Source: Eubacteriales bacterium
GTDB lineage: Bacteria; Bacillota; Clostridia; Oscillospirales; Butyricicoccaceae
DNA length: 60,629 nt
Assembly: GCA_030540435.1 (NCBI GenBank)
Contig: JAUNWG010000006.1
Location: 1 to 60,629, forward strand
Direction of reading: 5' to 3'
The translations under genes and the position numbers were made by a program. The stretch's first letter is position 1; the number at the start of each line of letters is the position of its first letter. This document shows positions 15,067 to 23,800 of the stretch, piece by piece. The notes under the pieces are model-generated. The model saw only the letters and a list, made by a program, of their open reading frames with translations, was not told where the DNA came from and ran no database searches.

Positions 15067-15957
15067 TTACTTGATCGTCAGCTCACCGCCCGGAACTTCC
15101 GGACCGTACGGGTAACGATAGGTAAAGAAGCCTCTGCCGGACTTCTGGCCGAGCAGGCCTGCACGTACCATCTTACGCAGCAACGGATGCGGACGATACT
15201 TTGCATCGCCGGTCTCTTCGTACAGATTGCTCAGGTCGGACAGGATATCATCCAAGCCAACCAGATCAGCCGTGTGCAGCGGACCGACCTTCATGCCTGC
15301 GCCGAGCTGCATAGCACGGTCAATATCAGACGGGCTTGCAATGTTATCCGCATAGCAGCTAACGGCCTCGTTGATTTCCGGAATCAGGATGCGGTTAACA
15401 ACGGAACCAGCGCCCTCGTTTACAACGATCGGGTGCTTGCCGACATCCTTCATCAGGTCAACGACATAATCAATGGATTCCTCATCCGTCGTAATGGTGC
15501 GGGTAACTTCAACCAGCTTCAGGATGTGTGCCGGGTTAAAGAAGTGAACGCCAACGATCTTAGCAGAACGTGACGGAACAGAGCGCGCGATTTCGGAAAT
15601 CGGCAGGCCGGAGGTGTTGGTGCCGATGATACAACCGGTAGACAGATATTTGTCCATCGTCTGAATCAGGGAATTTTTTGCCTCCAGATCTTCGTTGATG
15701 CACTCCAGAACGAAGACAGAGCCAGCTACATCAGACAGCTTGGTGGACATCGTCAGGTTATTCAGTGCATTTTCCTTATCTGCATCCGTCAGCTTGCCCT
15801 TCTCAATACCGGTGAGCAGGTCAGCTACGATGCGGTTTAAGCTGCTGTCAAGGTGGTCTGGGTTTTTGTCGATCAGCATGACGTCGTGATTGCTCTTCAG
15901 AAAAACTTCTGTGACGCGCGCACCCATAACGCCAGCGCCAACAACACTGATTTTCAT
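15067..15957 (-). CDS. 3-hydroxyacyl-CoA (3-hydroxybutyryl-CoA) dehydrogenase, copy C
   Basis: A 296-residue NAD-dependent dehydrogenase. The Rossmann loop is GAGVMG at residues 7-12, the catalytic region NTSGLPIS then VGVHFFNPAHILKLVEV, and the C-terminal dimer domain HPLLRKMVRAGLLGQKSGRGFF. It reduces acetoacetyl-CoA to 3-hydroxybutyryl-CoA. It is one of three paralogues in this window; it resembles the copy at 18588 (same DLVGLDD/DLVGHDV region and PGGELTIK/PGGDLTIK end) more than the copy at 17310. It is the last gene of the leftward operon from 18200. Confidence 0.9.
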   Translation of the reverse strand: MKISVVGAGVMGARVTEVFLKSNHDVMLIDKNPDHLDSSLNRIVADLLTGIEKGKLTDADKENALNNLTMSTKLSDVAGSVFVLECINEDLEAKNSLIQTMDKYLSTGCIIGTNTSGLPISEIARSVPSRSAKIVGVHFFNPAHILKLVEVTRTITTDEESIDYVVDLMKDVGKHPIVVNEGAGSVVNRILIPEINEAVSCYADNIASPSDIDRAMQLGAGMKVGPLHTADLVGLDDILSDLSNLYEETGDAKYRPHPLLRKMVRAGLLGQKSGRGFFTYRYPYGPEVPGGELTIK

Positions 15958-16000
15958 AATAATTCTCCTCTTATATCACAAATACATGTAACCGGAAAGG

Positions 16001-16019
16001 GGGACACCGATGGTGTCCC
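16001..16019 (-). repeat. Intercistronic hairpin
   Basis: GGGACACC (16001-16008) pairs with GGTGTCCC (16012-16019) around a 3-base loop between the thiolase and dehydrogenase genes. There is no U-run on the operon strand, so a processing or stability role is more likely than termination. Confidence 0.5.
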
Positions 16020-16069
16020 TTTCCAGTATAGTTAATTTCACTAAATTCAGCTATAAGAATTTGTTGATT

Positions 16070-17257
16070 TTACTTGCAAAGCTCGTCGCGCTCCAGGATG
16101 ATTGCTTCACCCATGCCACCGCCGATGCACATGGTAGCCAGACCGTAAGTAGCGTCACGGCGAATCATTTCATACAGCAGGGTGGTGGAGATACGGCAGC
16201 CAGCAGCGCCGATCGGATGGCCCAGAGCGATTGCACCGCCGTTTACATTGACCTTGTCCATATCGAAGCCAAGGGTGGAGTTAACAGCGCAAGCCTGTGC
16301 AGCAAAAGCCTCGTTGGACTCGATTACGTCGAGATCATCGACAGTCAGACCAGCGCGAGCCAGTGCCTGACGGGTGGACTCGATCGGGCCGATGCCCATG
16401 ATGGACGGGTCGCAGCCTACGGAGCCGTAGGACTTGATCTTTGCCATCGGCTTGAGGTTGTGTGCCTTGACATACTCCTCAGAAGCCAGAACCATGTATG
16501 CAGCCGCATCGTTGATACCGGAAGCGTTGCCTGCGGTTACAGTGCCGTCCTTCTTGAATGCCGGACGCAGCTTCTGCAGAGCCTCGATGGTTGTGCCTTC
16601 ACGCGGATGCTCGTCGGTATCGAATACGATGGTGCCCTTGCGGGTCTTGATCTCAACCGGAACGATCTCATCCTTGAACTTGCCAGCCTTGATTGCAGCT
16701 GCAGCCTTGGTCTGGGAAGCCAGAGCGACCTCATCCTGCATCTCACGGGTGATACCGTACTGGTCAGCAACGTTCTCAGCGGTCACGCCCATGTGGTAGC
16801 CGTTGAAGATATCCCACAGGCCGTCATTGACCATCAGGTCGACCATCTTGACGTCGTTCATGCGTGCGCCCCAACGAGCGGACTTCATGAAGTACGGTGC
16901 ACCGGACATGGACTCCGTACCGCCAACCAGAACAACCTGGTCGTCGCCGGACTTGATGAGCTGTGCGCCAAGGCTCATGCAGCGCATGGAGGATGCGCAG
17001 ACCTTGTTGACCGTGATGGACGGGGTGGTGATCGGCAGACCAGCGCCTACAGCGATCTGACGGCCGATGTTTTGGCCGTTGCCGCCCTGCAGGACGCAGC
17101 CAGTGAGGGTCTCGTCGATATCATTGATATCGATGCCAGCCTGCTCGATTGCAGCCTTAGCAGCGGTGATGCCGAGGGTCTGTGCGGATACATCCTTCAG
17201 CGACTTGCCGTAGGAGCCAATTGCGGTTCTCTTTGCAGAACAAATATAAACATTCAT
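16070..17257 (-). CDS. Acetyl-CoA acetyltransferase (thiolase), copy 1
   Basis: A 395-residue biosynthetic thiolase with the acyl-enzyme Cys87 (VCASS), His347 (GHPIGAAG) and Cys377 (CIGGGMGEA), plus NEAFAAQ. It condenses two acetyl-CoA to acetoacetyl-CoA. Its protein sequence is the same as that of the thiolase at 20478. The DNA is identical over about 1.14 kb, with only a few synonymous changes near both ends. It lies between 3-hydroxyacyl-CoA dehydrogenases B and C. Confidence 0.95.
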   Translation of the reverse strand: MNVYICSAKRTAIGSYGKSLKDVSAQTLGITAAKAAIEQAGIDINDIDETLTGCVLQGGNGQNIGRQIAVGAGLPITTPSITVNKVCASSMRCMSLGAQLIKSGDDQVVLVGGTESMSGAPYFMKSARWGARMNDVKMVDLMVNDGLWDIFNGYHMGVTAENVADQYGITREMQDEVALASQTKAAAAIKAGKFKDEIVPVEIKTRKGTIVFDTDEHPREGTTIEALQKLRPAFKKDGTVTAGNASGINDAAAYMVLASEEYVKAHNLKPMAKIKSYGSVGCDPSIMGIGPIESTRQALARAGLTVDDLDVIESNEAFAAQACAVNSTLGFDMDKVNVNGGAIALGHPIGAAGCRISTTLLYEMIRRDATYGLATMCIGGGMGEAIILERDELCK

Positions 17258-17309
17258 AAATCAATCATCCTTTTCCGAGGGGGGTGGGTAGGCTTGTGAA
17301 AAATGGGGA

Positions 17310-18200
17310 TTAGTCTGTGATCTGGCGCAGATCCAGTGCAGTGCCCGGAATGATGCGGCCGCGCTCATCGTACTCGTAGAAGCCCTTGCCGGCCTTCTGA
17401 CCCAGATGCTTTGCACGTACCATCTTCTTCAGCAGACGGGACGGACGATACTTGCTATCCAGCGTCTCGTGGAACATAACTTCCATGATTGCAAGGCATA
17501 CATCCAGACCGATCAGGTCGCCCAGAGCCAGCGGGCCCATCGGATGGTTTGCACCGAGCTTCATCGCGATGTCGATACCTTCAACGGTAGCCAGGCCTTC
17601 CTCATAGATACCGATTGCTTCGTTGATCATCGGGATCAGCAGTCGGTTTACAACGAAGCCCGGACCCTCGATAACTTCGACCGGAACCTTGTCAATGGAA
17701 ATTGCAATGTCCTTAACCTGTTCAACCATTTCTTCTGTGGTTGTCATGCCCGGAATGACCTCGACCAGCTTCATGACAGCAGCCGGGTTGAAGAAGTGCA
17801 TGCCGATGATCGGGCGGGTCAGCTCAGAGCTGAGCTCGGTGATCGACAGGGACGAGGTGTTAGATGCAAGCAGTGCATCCGGACGGCAGATCTTTTCCAG
17901 CTGCTTCAGAACAGAGACCTTTGCCTGCATGTTCTCAATTGCGGACTCGATAACCAGGTCGCAGTCCTTTGCGCCCTCAAGGTCAGTGATCTTTACTCTG
18001 CTGACGATGTCATCGAAACGCTCCTGTGTAATACGACCCTTTTCTACCATGCGCTTGAGCGGCTTTTCAAACAGGCGCTGCTTCTGCTCAAAGCCCTTAC
18101 CAGAAACAACGCAGAGGTTTACTTCATATCCGTCAGTCTGTGCGAATGCCTGGGTGATGCCCAGACCCATGATACCTGATCCTACAACTGCAACTTTCAT
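17310..18200 (-). CDS. hbd: 3-hydroxybutyryl-CoA dehydrogenase, copy B
   Basis: A 296-residue enzyme with GSGIMG at residues 7-12, NTSSLSI, MHFFNPAAVMKLVEV (catalytic His) and a C-terminal RLLKKMVRAKHLGQKAGKGFYEY. This copy is the most like canonical clostridial Hbd. It is the first gene of the operon 18200-15067, with GGAGGA ahead of its ATG and a promoter at 18288-18316. Confidence 0.92.
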   Translation of the reverse strand: MKVAVVGSGIMGLGITQAFAQTDGYEVNLCVVSGKGFEQKQRLFEKPLKRMVEKGRITQERFDDIVSRVKITDLEGAKDCDLVIESAIENMQAKVSVLKQLEKICRPDALLASNTSSLSITELSSELTRPIIGMHFFNPAAVMKLVEVIPGMTTTEEMVEQVKDIAISIDKVPVEVIEGPGFVVNRLLIPMINEAIGIYEEGLATVEGIDIAMKLGANHPMGPLALGDLIGLDVCLAIMEVMFHETLDSKYRPSRLLKKMVRAKHLGQKAGKGFYEYDERGRIIPGTALDLRQITD

Positions 18201-18287
18201 TGTCAGTCCTCCTTGTTAAAAAATAGTCATGCGTATAGTTGGTTTGATATATTTTTTCCTCGAAACCATTTCTGTTTTCTGATATAT

Positions 18288-18316
18288 ATTTTACTCAAAA
18301 CGGGCAGAAATAGCAA
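18288..18316 (-). promoter_or_regulatory. Promoter of the hbd-thiolase-dehydrogenase operon
   Basis: On the minus strand, TTGCTA (18311-18316), a 17-bp spacer and TAAAAT (18288-18293) lie about 90 bases upstream of the hbd ATG. The rest of the 18201-18587 gap is A-rich with no gene that I recognise, apart from the terminator at 18548. Confidence 0.6.
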
Positions 18317-18547
18317 TGTGAAAACTGCATAAATTTGTCAGGGTGAACAAAAATCAGCCGGATCACCCGCCGAAAATATGAGAATATTTAACGGAAAACA
18401 CGGCGAAAGTCAACCAGAATTTCCCCTCACAAACGAAAAAAAACCAGGATTTCACCATAGAAAACACCCAAAGCAGTATCAAACAGGGGTTTCGTGAAAA
18501 TGACGAAAGTTTGTTAAAAAAATATCAATGAATCCGCTATGCACAAA

Positions 18548-18580
18548 CACTCCCCCACAGTATTCCGCTGTGGGGGAGTG
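18548..18580 (-). terminator. Terminator of the upstream butyrate operon
   Basis: A perfect 13-bp stem, CACTCCCCCACAG (18548-18560) with CTGTGGGGGAGTG (18568-18580), lies eight bases after the stop of the gene at 18588. It separates two leftward transcription units. Confidence 0.8.
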
Positions 18581-18587
18581 GACAATT

Positions 18588-19478
18588 TTACTTGATCGTC
18601 AGATCTCCGCCAGGAATTTCCTTGCCGAACGGGCCATCATAAGTAAAGAAGCCCTTGCCGGTCTTCTGACCCAGCAGGCCAGCGCGAACCATCTTCTTCA
18701 GCAGCGGATGCGGACGATACTTCGCATCGCCGGTCTCATGGTACAGCGTGTCCATAATAGCCAGGTTGACGTCATGACCGACCAGATCGCCTGTATGGAG
18801 CGGGCCGGAGCGCAGACCAGCGCCCAGCTGCATCGCCAGGTCGATATCAGAAGGAGAAGCAATGCCGTCAGCATAGATGCCGATTGCTTCGTTGATCATC
18901 GGGATCAGGATGCGGTTAACAACAAAGCCAGCGCCTTCGTTTACAGCGACCGGGGTCTTGCCCAGATCCTGCATCAGCTTGTACGCGAACTCGAATGTTT
19001 CGTCGTCTGTCAGCATGGAACGGGTAACCTCAACCAGCTTCATGATATGTGCCGGGTTGAAGAAGTGAACGCCGATGACCTTGTTTGCACGGTTCGGAAC
19101 AGAGCTTGCGATCTCGGTGATAGACAGTGCGGAGGTGTTGGTGCCGATGATACAATTTTCGTCCAGAATGCCGTCCAGATCGCGGAGCAGATCTTCCTTC
19201 AGCTCCATCTTCTCCAGGATGACCTCCATGACGAACTCAGAACCAGCAGCATCCTTGCGGTCAACCGACAGCGTCAGGTTTGCCATGCATGCGTCAAGCT
19301 CTTCCTGGGTCATCTTGCCGCGCTTGACTGCTCCAGCAAGGTCGCCTTCGATACGCTTCTTACCGCCTTCGCAGAACTGTTCCTTGATATCGATCATGGT
19401 AACAGCGTGGCCAGCCTTCAGGAATACTTCCGCAATGCGGGCACCCATGTTGCCGGCACCAAATACAGAAACCTTCAT
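18588..19478 (-). CDS. 3-hydroxyacyl-CoA dehydrogenase, copy A
   Basis: A 296-residue NAD-dependent enzyme: GAGNMG at residues 7-12, NTSALSITEIASS, VHFFNPAHIMKLVEV and LLKKMVRAGLLGQKTGKGFF. The start is ATG 19478 after GAGGAG; a longer frame to 19523 has no ribosome site. Catalysis should be the same as for copies B and C. The divergence among the three may reflect different chain-length or cofactor preference (inference). It is the last gene of the operon running from 23357 or beyond. Confidence 0.9.
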   Translation of the reverse strand: MKVSVFGAGNMGARIAEVFLKAGHAVTMIDIKEQFCEGGKKRIEGDLAGAVKRGKMTQEELDACMANLTLSVDRKDAAGSEFVMEVILEKMELKEDLLRDLDGILDENCIIGTNTSALSITEIASSVPNRANKVIGVHFFNPAHIMKLVEVTRSMLTDDETFEFAYKLMQDLGKTPVAVNEGAGFVVNRILIPMINEAIGIYADGIASPSDIDLAMQLGAGLRSGPLHTGDLVGHDVNLAIMDTLYHETGDAKYRPHPLLKKMVRAGLLGQKTGKGFFTYDGPFGKEIPGGDLTIK

Positions 19479-19532
19479 TTTTAAATTCTCCTCTATACTC
19501 AATTCGTGGGATTGATCTAACAATACGGATGC

Positions 19533-20363
19533 TTACTTACCGATGAACGGATCCTTCGGTGTCGGGTTGCGCTTGGAACCGCGCTTCTCAAGGAAGTTTC
19601 TCATACCGATGGTCTGGTCCTCAGTAGCAAATACCTGAGCGAAGCAGTTGGACTCGAAATGTACAGCGTTGTCAATATCCATCTGCATACCAACGTTGAT
19701 TGCTTCCTTCGCCAGCTTGATGCCGATCGGTGCATTCTTAGCGATAGCGCGAGCCAGCTGGAAAGCGCCTTCCATCATGGATGCCTGATCGTCATATACT
19801 GCATTCAGCAGGCCATGCGCCAGCATGAAATCAGCGTTTACCTGCTTGCCGGTATAAATCATTTCCTTGGCAAGCGGCACACCGATGGTACGAGCCAGAC
19901 GCTGGGTGCCGCCGCAGCCCGGCATAATGCCCAGTGTAACCTCCGGCTTAGCGAATACAGACTGCTTGGAAGCAACGCGCAGCTCGCAAGCCAGTGCCAG
20001 CTCAAGACCGCCGCCGAGGCAGAAGCCGTTGATTGCTGCGATAACCGGGCAATGGAACTCGTCGATGCGGCGGACAACCTTGTTGCCGTAGTGACCGAAG
20101 AAGTTTGCCTCGTCCGGATTCATTGTGGACATTTCAGCGATATCAGCGCCTGCTACGAAGGAACGCTCGCCGCCGCCGGTAACGATAACGCAGCGGATCT
20201 TCTTGCCCAGCCCTTCTACATAATCAAAAGCCTGGTTGATTTCGGTATAAACCTGTGTGTTCAGTGCGTTCAGGGCCTTCGGACGGTCAATGGTAACCTT
20301 AGCAATGTAATCTTCTGGAAGATCAACATATACGGATGCGGTCTGGAAAACATGTTCAGCCAT
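19533..20363 (-). CDS. crt: Enoyl-CoA hydratase (crotonase)
   Basis: A 276-residue crotonase-fold enzyme: oxyanion-hole segment RSFVAGADIAEM near residue 65, then GFCLGGGLELALACEL and AKPEVTLGIMPGCGGTQRL carrying the two catalytic glutamates. It interconverts 3-hydroxybutyryl-CoA and crotonyl-CoA. ATG 20363 has AAGGAG ten bases upstream; the extra seven residues of the longer frame are not preceded by a ribosome site. Confidence 0.93.
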   Translation of the reverse strand: MAEHVFQTASVYVDLPEDYIAKVTIDRPKALNALNTQVYTEINQAFDYVEGLGKKIRCVIVTGGGERSFVAGADIAEMSTMNPDEANFFGHYGNKVVRRIDEFHCPVIAAINGFCLGGGLELALACELRVASKQSVFAKPEVTLGIMPGCGGTQRLARTIGVPLAKEMIYTGKQVNADFMLAHGLLNAVYDDQASMMEGAFQLARAIAKNAPIGIKLAKEAINVGMQMDIDNAVHFESNCFAQVFATEDQTIGMRNFLEKRGSKRNPTPKDPFIGK

Positions 20364-20430
20364 GATAATACAACTCCTTATCAAATTTAATTAATTGAGG
20401 GAAATTTTCCCAATAAATGACTATAGGGGA

Positions 20431-20465
20431 ACAGAAGGGGAAACACAGGGAGCTTCCCCTTCTGT
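20431..20465 (-). repeat. Intercistronic hairpin
   Basis: ACAGAAGGGGAA (20431-20442) pairs perfectly with TTCCCCTTCTGT (20454-20465) between the thiolase and crotonase genes. No U-run follows. Confidence 0.55.
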
Positions 20466-20477
20466 GGATATGTGATT

Positions 20478-21665
20478 TTACTTGCAGAGCTCGTCGCGCT
20501 CCAGGATGATTGCTTCACCCATGCCACCGCCGATGCACATGGTAGCCAGACCGTAAGTAGCGTCACGGCGAATCATTTCATACAGCAGGGTGGTGGAGAT
20601 ACGGCAGCCAGCAGCGCCGATCGGATGGCCCAGAGCGATTGCACCGCCGTTTACATTGACCTTGTCCATATCGAAGCCAAGGGTGGAGTTAACAGCGCAA
20701 GCCTGTGCAGCAAAAGCCTCGTTGGACTCGATTACGTCGAGATCATCGACAGTCAGACCAGCGCGAGCCAGTGCCTGACGGGTGGACTCGATCGGGCCGA
20801 TGCCCATGATGGACGGGTCGCAGCCTACGGAGCCGTAGGACTTGATCTTTGCCATCGGCTTGAGGTTGTGTGCCTTGACATACTCCTCAGAAGCCAGAAC
20901 CATGTATGCAGCCGCATCGTTGATACCGGAAGCGTTGCCTGCGGTTACAGTGCCGTCCTTCTTGAATGCCGGACGCAGCTTCTGCAGAGCCTCGATGGTT
21001 GTGCCTTCACGCGGATGCTCGTCGGTATCGAATACGATGGTGCCCTTGCGGGTCTTGATCTCAACCGGAACGATCTCATCCTTGAACTTGCCAGCCTTGA
21101 TTGCAGCTGCAGCCTTGGTCTGGGAAGCCAGAGCGACCTCATCCTGCATCTCACGGGTGATACCGTACTGGTCAGCAACGTTCTCAGCGGTCACGCCCAT
21201 GTGGTAGCCGTTGAAGATATCCCACAGGCCGTCATTGACCATCAGGTCGACCATCTTGACGTCGTTCATGCGTGCGCCCCAACGAGCGGACTTCATGAAG
21301 TACGGTGCACCGGACATGGACTCCGTACCGCCAACCAGAACAACCTGGTCGTCGCCGGACTTGATGAGCTGTGCGCCAAGGCTCATGCAGCGCATGGAGG
21401 ATGCGCAGACCTTGTTGACCGTGATGGACGGGGTGGTGATCGGCAGACCAGCGCCTACAGCGATCTGACGGCCGATGTTTTGGCCGTTGCCGCCCTGCAG
21501 GACGCAGCCAGTGAGGGTCTCGTCGATATCATTGATATCGATGCCAGCCTGCTCGATTGCAGCCTTAGCAGCGGTGATGCCGAGGGTCTGTGCGGATACA
21601 TCCTTCAGCGACTTGCCGTAGGAGCCGATTGCAGTTCTCTTTGCGCTGCAAATATAAACATTCAT
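20478..21665 (-). CDS. Acetyl-CoA acetyltransferase (thiolase), copy 2
   Basis: A 395-residue protein identical to the thiolase at 16070 (Cys87, His347, Cys377). The start ATG 21665 follows a GGAGAA site. Only codons at the extreme ends differ, and synonymously (for example TGCAGC against TGTTCT near the start). Upstream and downstream sequences are unrelated to those of copy 1, which points to gene conversion or a very tight duplication. It lies between the CoA-transferase and crotonase genes. Confidence 0.95.
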   Translation of the reverse strand: MNVYICSAKRTAIGSYGKSLKDVSAQTLGITAAKAAIEQAGIDINDIDETLTGCVLQGGNGQNIGRQIAVGAGLPITTPSITVNKVCASSMRCMSLGAQLIKSGDDQVVLVGGTESMSGAPYFMKSARWGARMNDVKMVDLMVNDGLWDIFNGYHMGVTAENVADQYGITREMQDEVALASQTKAAAAIKAGKFKDEIVPVEIKTRKGTIVFDTDEHPREGTTIEALQKLRPAFKKDGTVTAGNASGINDAAAYMVLASEEYVKAHNLKPMAKIKSYGSVGCDPSIMGIGPIESTRQALARAGLTVDDLDVIESNEAFAAQACAVNSTLGFDMDKVNVNGGAIALGHPIGAAGCRISTTLLYEMIRRDATYGLATMCIGGGMGEAIILERDELCK

Positions 21666-21716
21666 TTGCCCAATTCTCCTTTTTGATATCACAATATGAA
21701 TGAACAATAAACGGAA

Positions 21717-21749
21717 GGGAAACGGACGAATGAAGGCTCATCCGTTCCC
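21717..21749 (-). repeat. Intercistronic hairpin
   Basis: GGGAAACGGACGA (21717-21729) pairs with TCATCCGTTCCC (21738-21749), allowing a small bulge, between CoA-transferase and thiolase. Confidence 0.45.
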
Positions 21750-21782
21750 GATGCCGTTATACATAAAAGTGAAAACCGAAGA

Positions 21783-23357
21783 TTAGTCGTTAGCCAGCCC
21801 CATCAGCTCATCGCGGAAGATGCGCTCGTCCATAAGCTTGATGGTACCGTCTTCCTGGTAAGCGATCTGCGGAACGAATTCCATCTGGTCCAGAATCTGG
21901 GTCTGCAGGTCGATACCCGGTGCGATCTCGATCAGGGTAACGCCTTCCGGACGCAGCTCGAATACAGCGCGCTCGGTGATGTACAGTACCGGCTGATGCA
22001 CCTTGTTTGCATAGATGCCGGAGAAGGTGATGTGCTCAACCTGCTTGACGAACTTCTTCTTTGCGCCTTCCTGAACGATCTTCAGCTTGCCGTCAGCAAC
22101 CTCGACCTTCAGGCCCTTTGCAGTAAAGGTACCGCAGTAGCAAACCTTCTTTGCATTCTGGGTGATATCGATGAATCCGCCGGCGCCAGCCAGACGGGTA
22201 CCGAACTTGGATACGTTCAGGTCGCCGTTCGGCGCAGTCTCAGCCAGACCAAGGAATGCAACATCCAGGCCGCCGCCCTGATAGAAGTCGAACTGTACGT
22301 TGTGCTCCAGAATTGCTTCTGCGTTAGCGGAAGCGCCGAACTGCGGGCCTGCAAGCGGGATACCGCCGATCGGGCCAGCCTCTACGGTCAGTGTCATCTT
22401 GTCAGCGATGCCTTCTTCTGCAGCAACGCTTGCTACCTGCTCCGGCATACCGGTGCCGAGGTTAACGATTGCGTCGTCCGGCAGCTCCATAGCAGCACGG
22501 CGGGCAACGACCTTGCGCTGGTTCAGCGGGATAGCCGGGATGGAATCCAGCGGGATGGTAAATTCACCAGCAGCAGAACCGTCATACGGAACGCCGATGC
22601 ACTGCATGTTGTCCTCTTCGGTACCAACAACGACAGCGTCTACATAGATGCCCGGGATCTTGACCAGCTTCGGATCCAGTGCGCCTGCAGCGACGATCTT
22701 CTCAACCTGGACGATAACCTTACCACCGGAGTTCTTGCAGGCCTGTGCCATTGCAGTGGAATCCAGCGGACCTACTTCTCTATGTACGGTGCAGTTGCCG
22801 CGCTCGTCGCAGTAGGATGCACGCAGGAATACGACGTCGATCGGGAAGCCCTTGTACAGCAGGCGCTCCTGGCCTTCGATCTCGATCAGCTTGACCAAGT
22901 CTTCCTTGGTAACTTCATTCAGCTTGCCGCCGCCGTTGCGCGGGTCAGCAAAGGTATACAGACCAACATGGGTGATCGTACCGATGTTATGTGCAGCGAT
23001 ATCGCGGTACATATGGGTGATAACGCCCTGCGGCAGGTTGTATGCTTCGATCTTGTTCTCCAGTGCCAGCTTGCCCAGTCCAGGAGCACGGTCCCAGTGA
23101 CCGCCGACAACACGCTTGACCATGCCTTCATGTGCGAAATGGTCACCGCCGGAACCCGGCGTGCCGCGATAGCCCTGACCAGCAGCGTAGAACAGGGTCA
23201 TGTCCTTCGGATGTCCAGTCTCAACAAAGCGCTTCTCAATTGCTTTGGAAAGCGTTTCCGGGCATGCACAGCTTACGAAACCGCCGGTAGCGATGGTATC
23301 GCCATCCTTGACCAGCATGACAGCCTCTTCCGGAGTCATTATTTTAACTTTCTTCAT
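21783..23357 (-). CDS. Family I CoA-transferase (acetate/propionate/4-hydroxybutyrate type)
   Basis: A 524-residue fused alpha-beta CoA-transferase like propionate CoA-transferase Pct and YdiF. The catalytic glutamate is E326 in the motif EAGPIGG. The N-terminal half has the MTPEEAVMLVKDGDTIATGGF nucleotide-binding start (given here only as a motif), and NLGTGMPEQV begins the second half. Located with the dehydratase and 4-hydroxybutyrate dehydrogenase, it most likely moves CoA from acetyl-CoA or butyryl-CoA to 4-hydroxybutyrate; it could also make butyrate directly. Confidence 0.9.
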   Translation of the reverse strand: MKKVKIMTPEEAVMLVKDGDTIATGGFVSCACPETLSKAIEKRFVETGHPKDMTLFYAAGQGYRGTPGSGGDHFAHEGMVKRVVGGHWDRAPGLGKLALENKIEAYNLPQGVITHMYRDIAAHNIGTITHVGLYTFADPRNGGGKLNEVTKEDLVKLIEIEGQERLLYKGFPIDVVFLRASYCDERGNCTVHREVGPLDSTAMAQACKNSGGKVIVQVEKIVAAGALDPKLVKIPGIYVDAVVVGTEEDNMQCIGVPYDGSAAGEFTIPLDSIPAIPLNQRKVVARRAAMELPDDAIVNLGTGMPEQVASVAAEEGIADKMTLTVEAGPIGGIPLAGPQFGASANAEAILEHNVQFDFYQGGGLDVAFLGLAETAPNGDLNVSKFGTRLAGAGGFIDITQNAKKVCYCGTFTAKGLKVEVADGKLKIVQEGAKKKFVKQVEHITFSGIYANKVHQPVLYITERAVFELRPEGVTLIEIAPGIDLQTQILDQMEFVPQIAYQEDGTIKLMDERIFRDELMGLAND

Positions 23358-23421
23358 GGGGTATCATCCTTTCTCTTTTCTAATGTAATCCCGATGGAAA
23401 TAATGTGATGCAAACAGAAAA

Positions 23422-23688
23422 TCACGCCAGCTGCTTGATCTGTTTCACCGCGCCGTCCACATCATCCTGGCTGACGCAGATAATACGGTGGTCAGCCGAG
23501 ATATCCTCATACAGATAGGGACAGCCCGTGCAGCCGCGTATGATGAGCAGTACATCGTAGTGCCCGCCCTCCTGCGGATAGGAAAACTCAGCCGCGTCAG
23601 AAAGCGCGCTGACAATGCTGCGGTATGCCCTGCCGCGCTCATACATCGGGTTGCAGCCGCCGCAATATTTCACTGTACAGTGTAGCAT
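23422..23688 (-). CDS. Small cysteine-rich protein with YCGGCNP motif
   Basis: An 88-residue soluble protein. It carries CGGC at residues 9-12 (KYCGGCNPMYERGRA) and CTGC near residue 53 (IIRGCTGCPY), two CxxC-type pairs that could bind a metal or exchange disulfides. The start is ATG 23688 after GAGGT; a longer frame to 23766 has no ribosome site. It sits between the 4-hydroxybutyryl-CoA dehydratase and CoA-transferase genes, so a link to the dehydratase (for example Fe-S cluster or redox care) is possible. I do not recognise a characterised family. Confidence 0.75.
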   Translation of the reverse strand: MLHCTVKYCGGCNPMYERGRAYRSIVSALSDAAEFSYPQEGGHYDVLLIIRGCTGCPYLYEDISADHRIICVSQDDVDGAVKQIKQLA

Positions 23689-23800
23689 AAGGATACCTCG
23701 CTTGAACAAAACGGACGTACAGGCACCCACAGAGGGATGCTCTATGAGTGCCTGTGTCACGCACATATTAACAGAAATTCAGCACCGTTTGTCGGATCAA

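Noticed and set aside
16010..17299. Plus-strand frames opposite the thiolases (also 20472-21686) and the CoA-transferase (21996-23408)
   Set aside because: They mirror conserved enzymes, are duplicated only because the thiolase is, and have low-quality protein composition.
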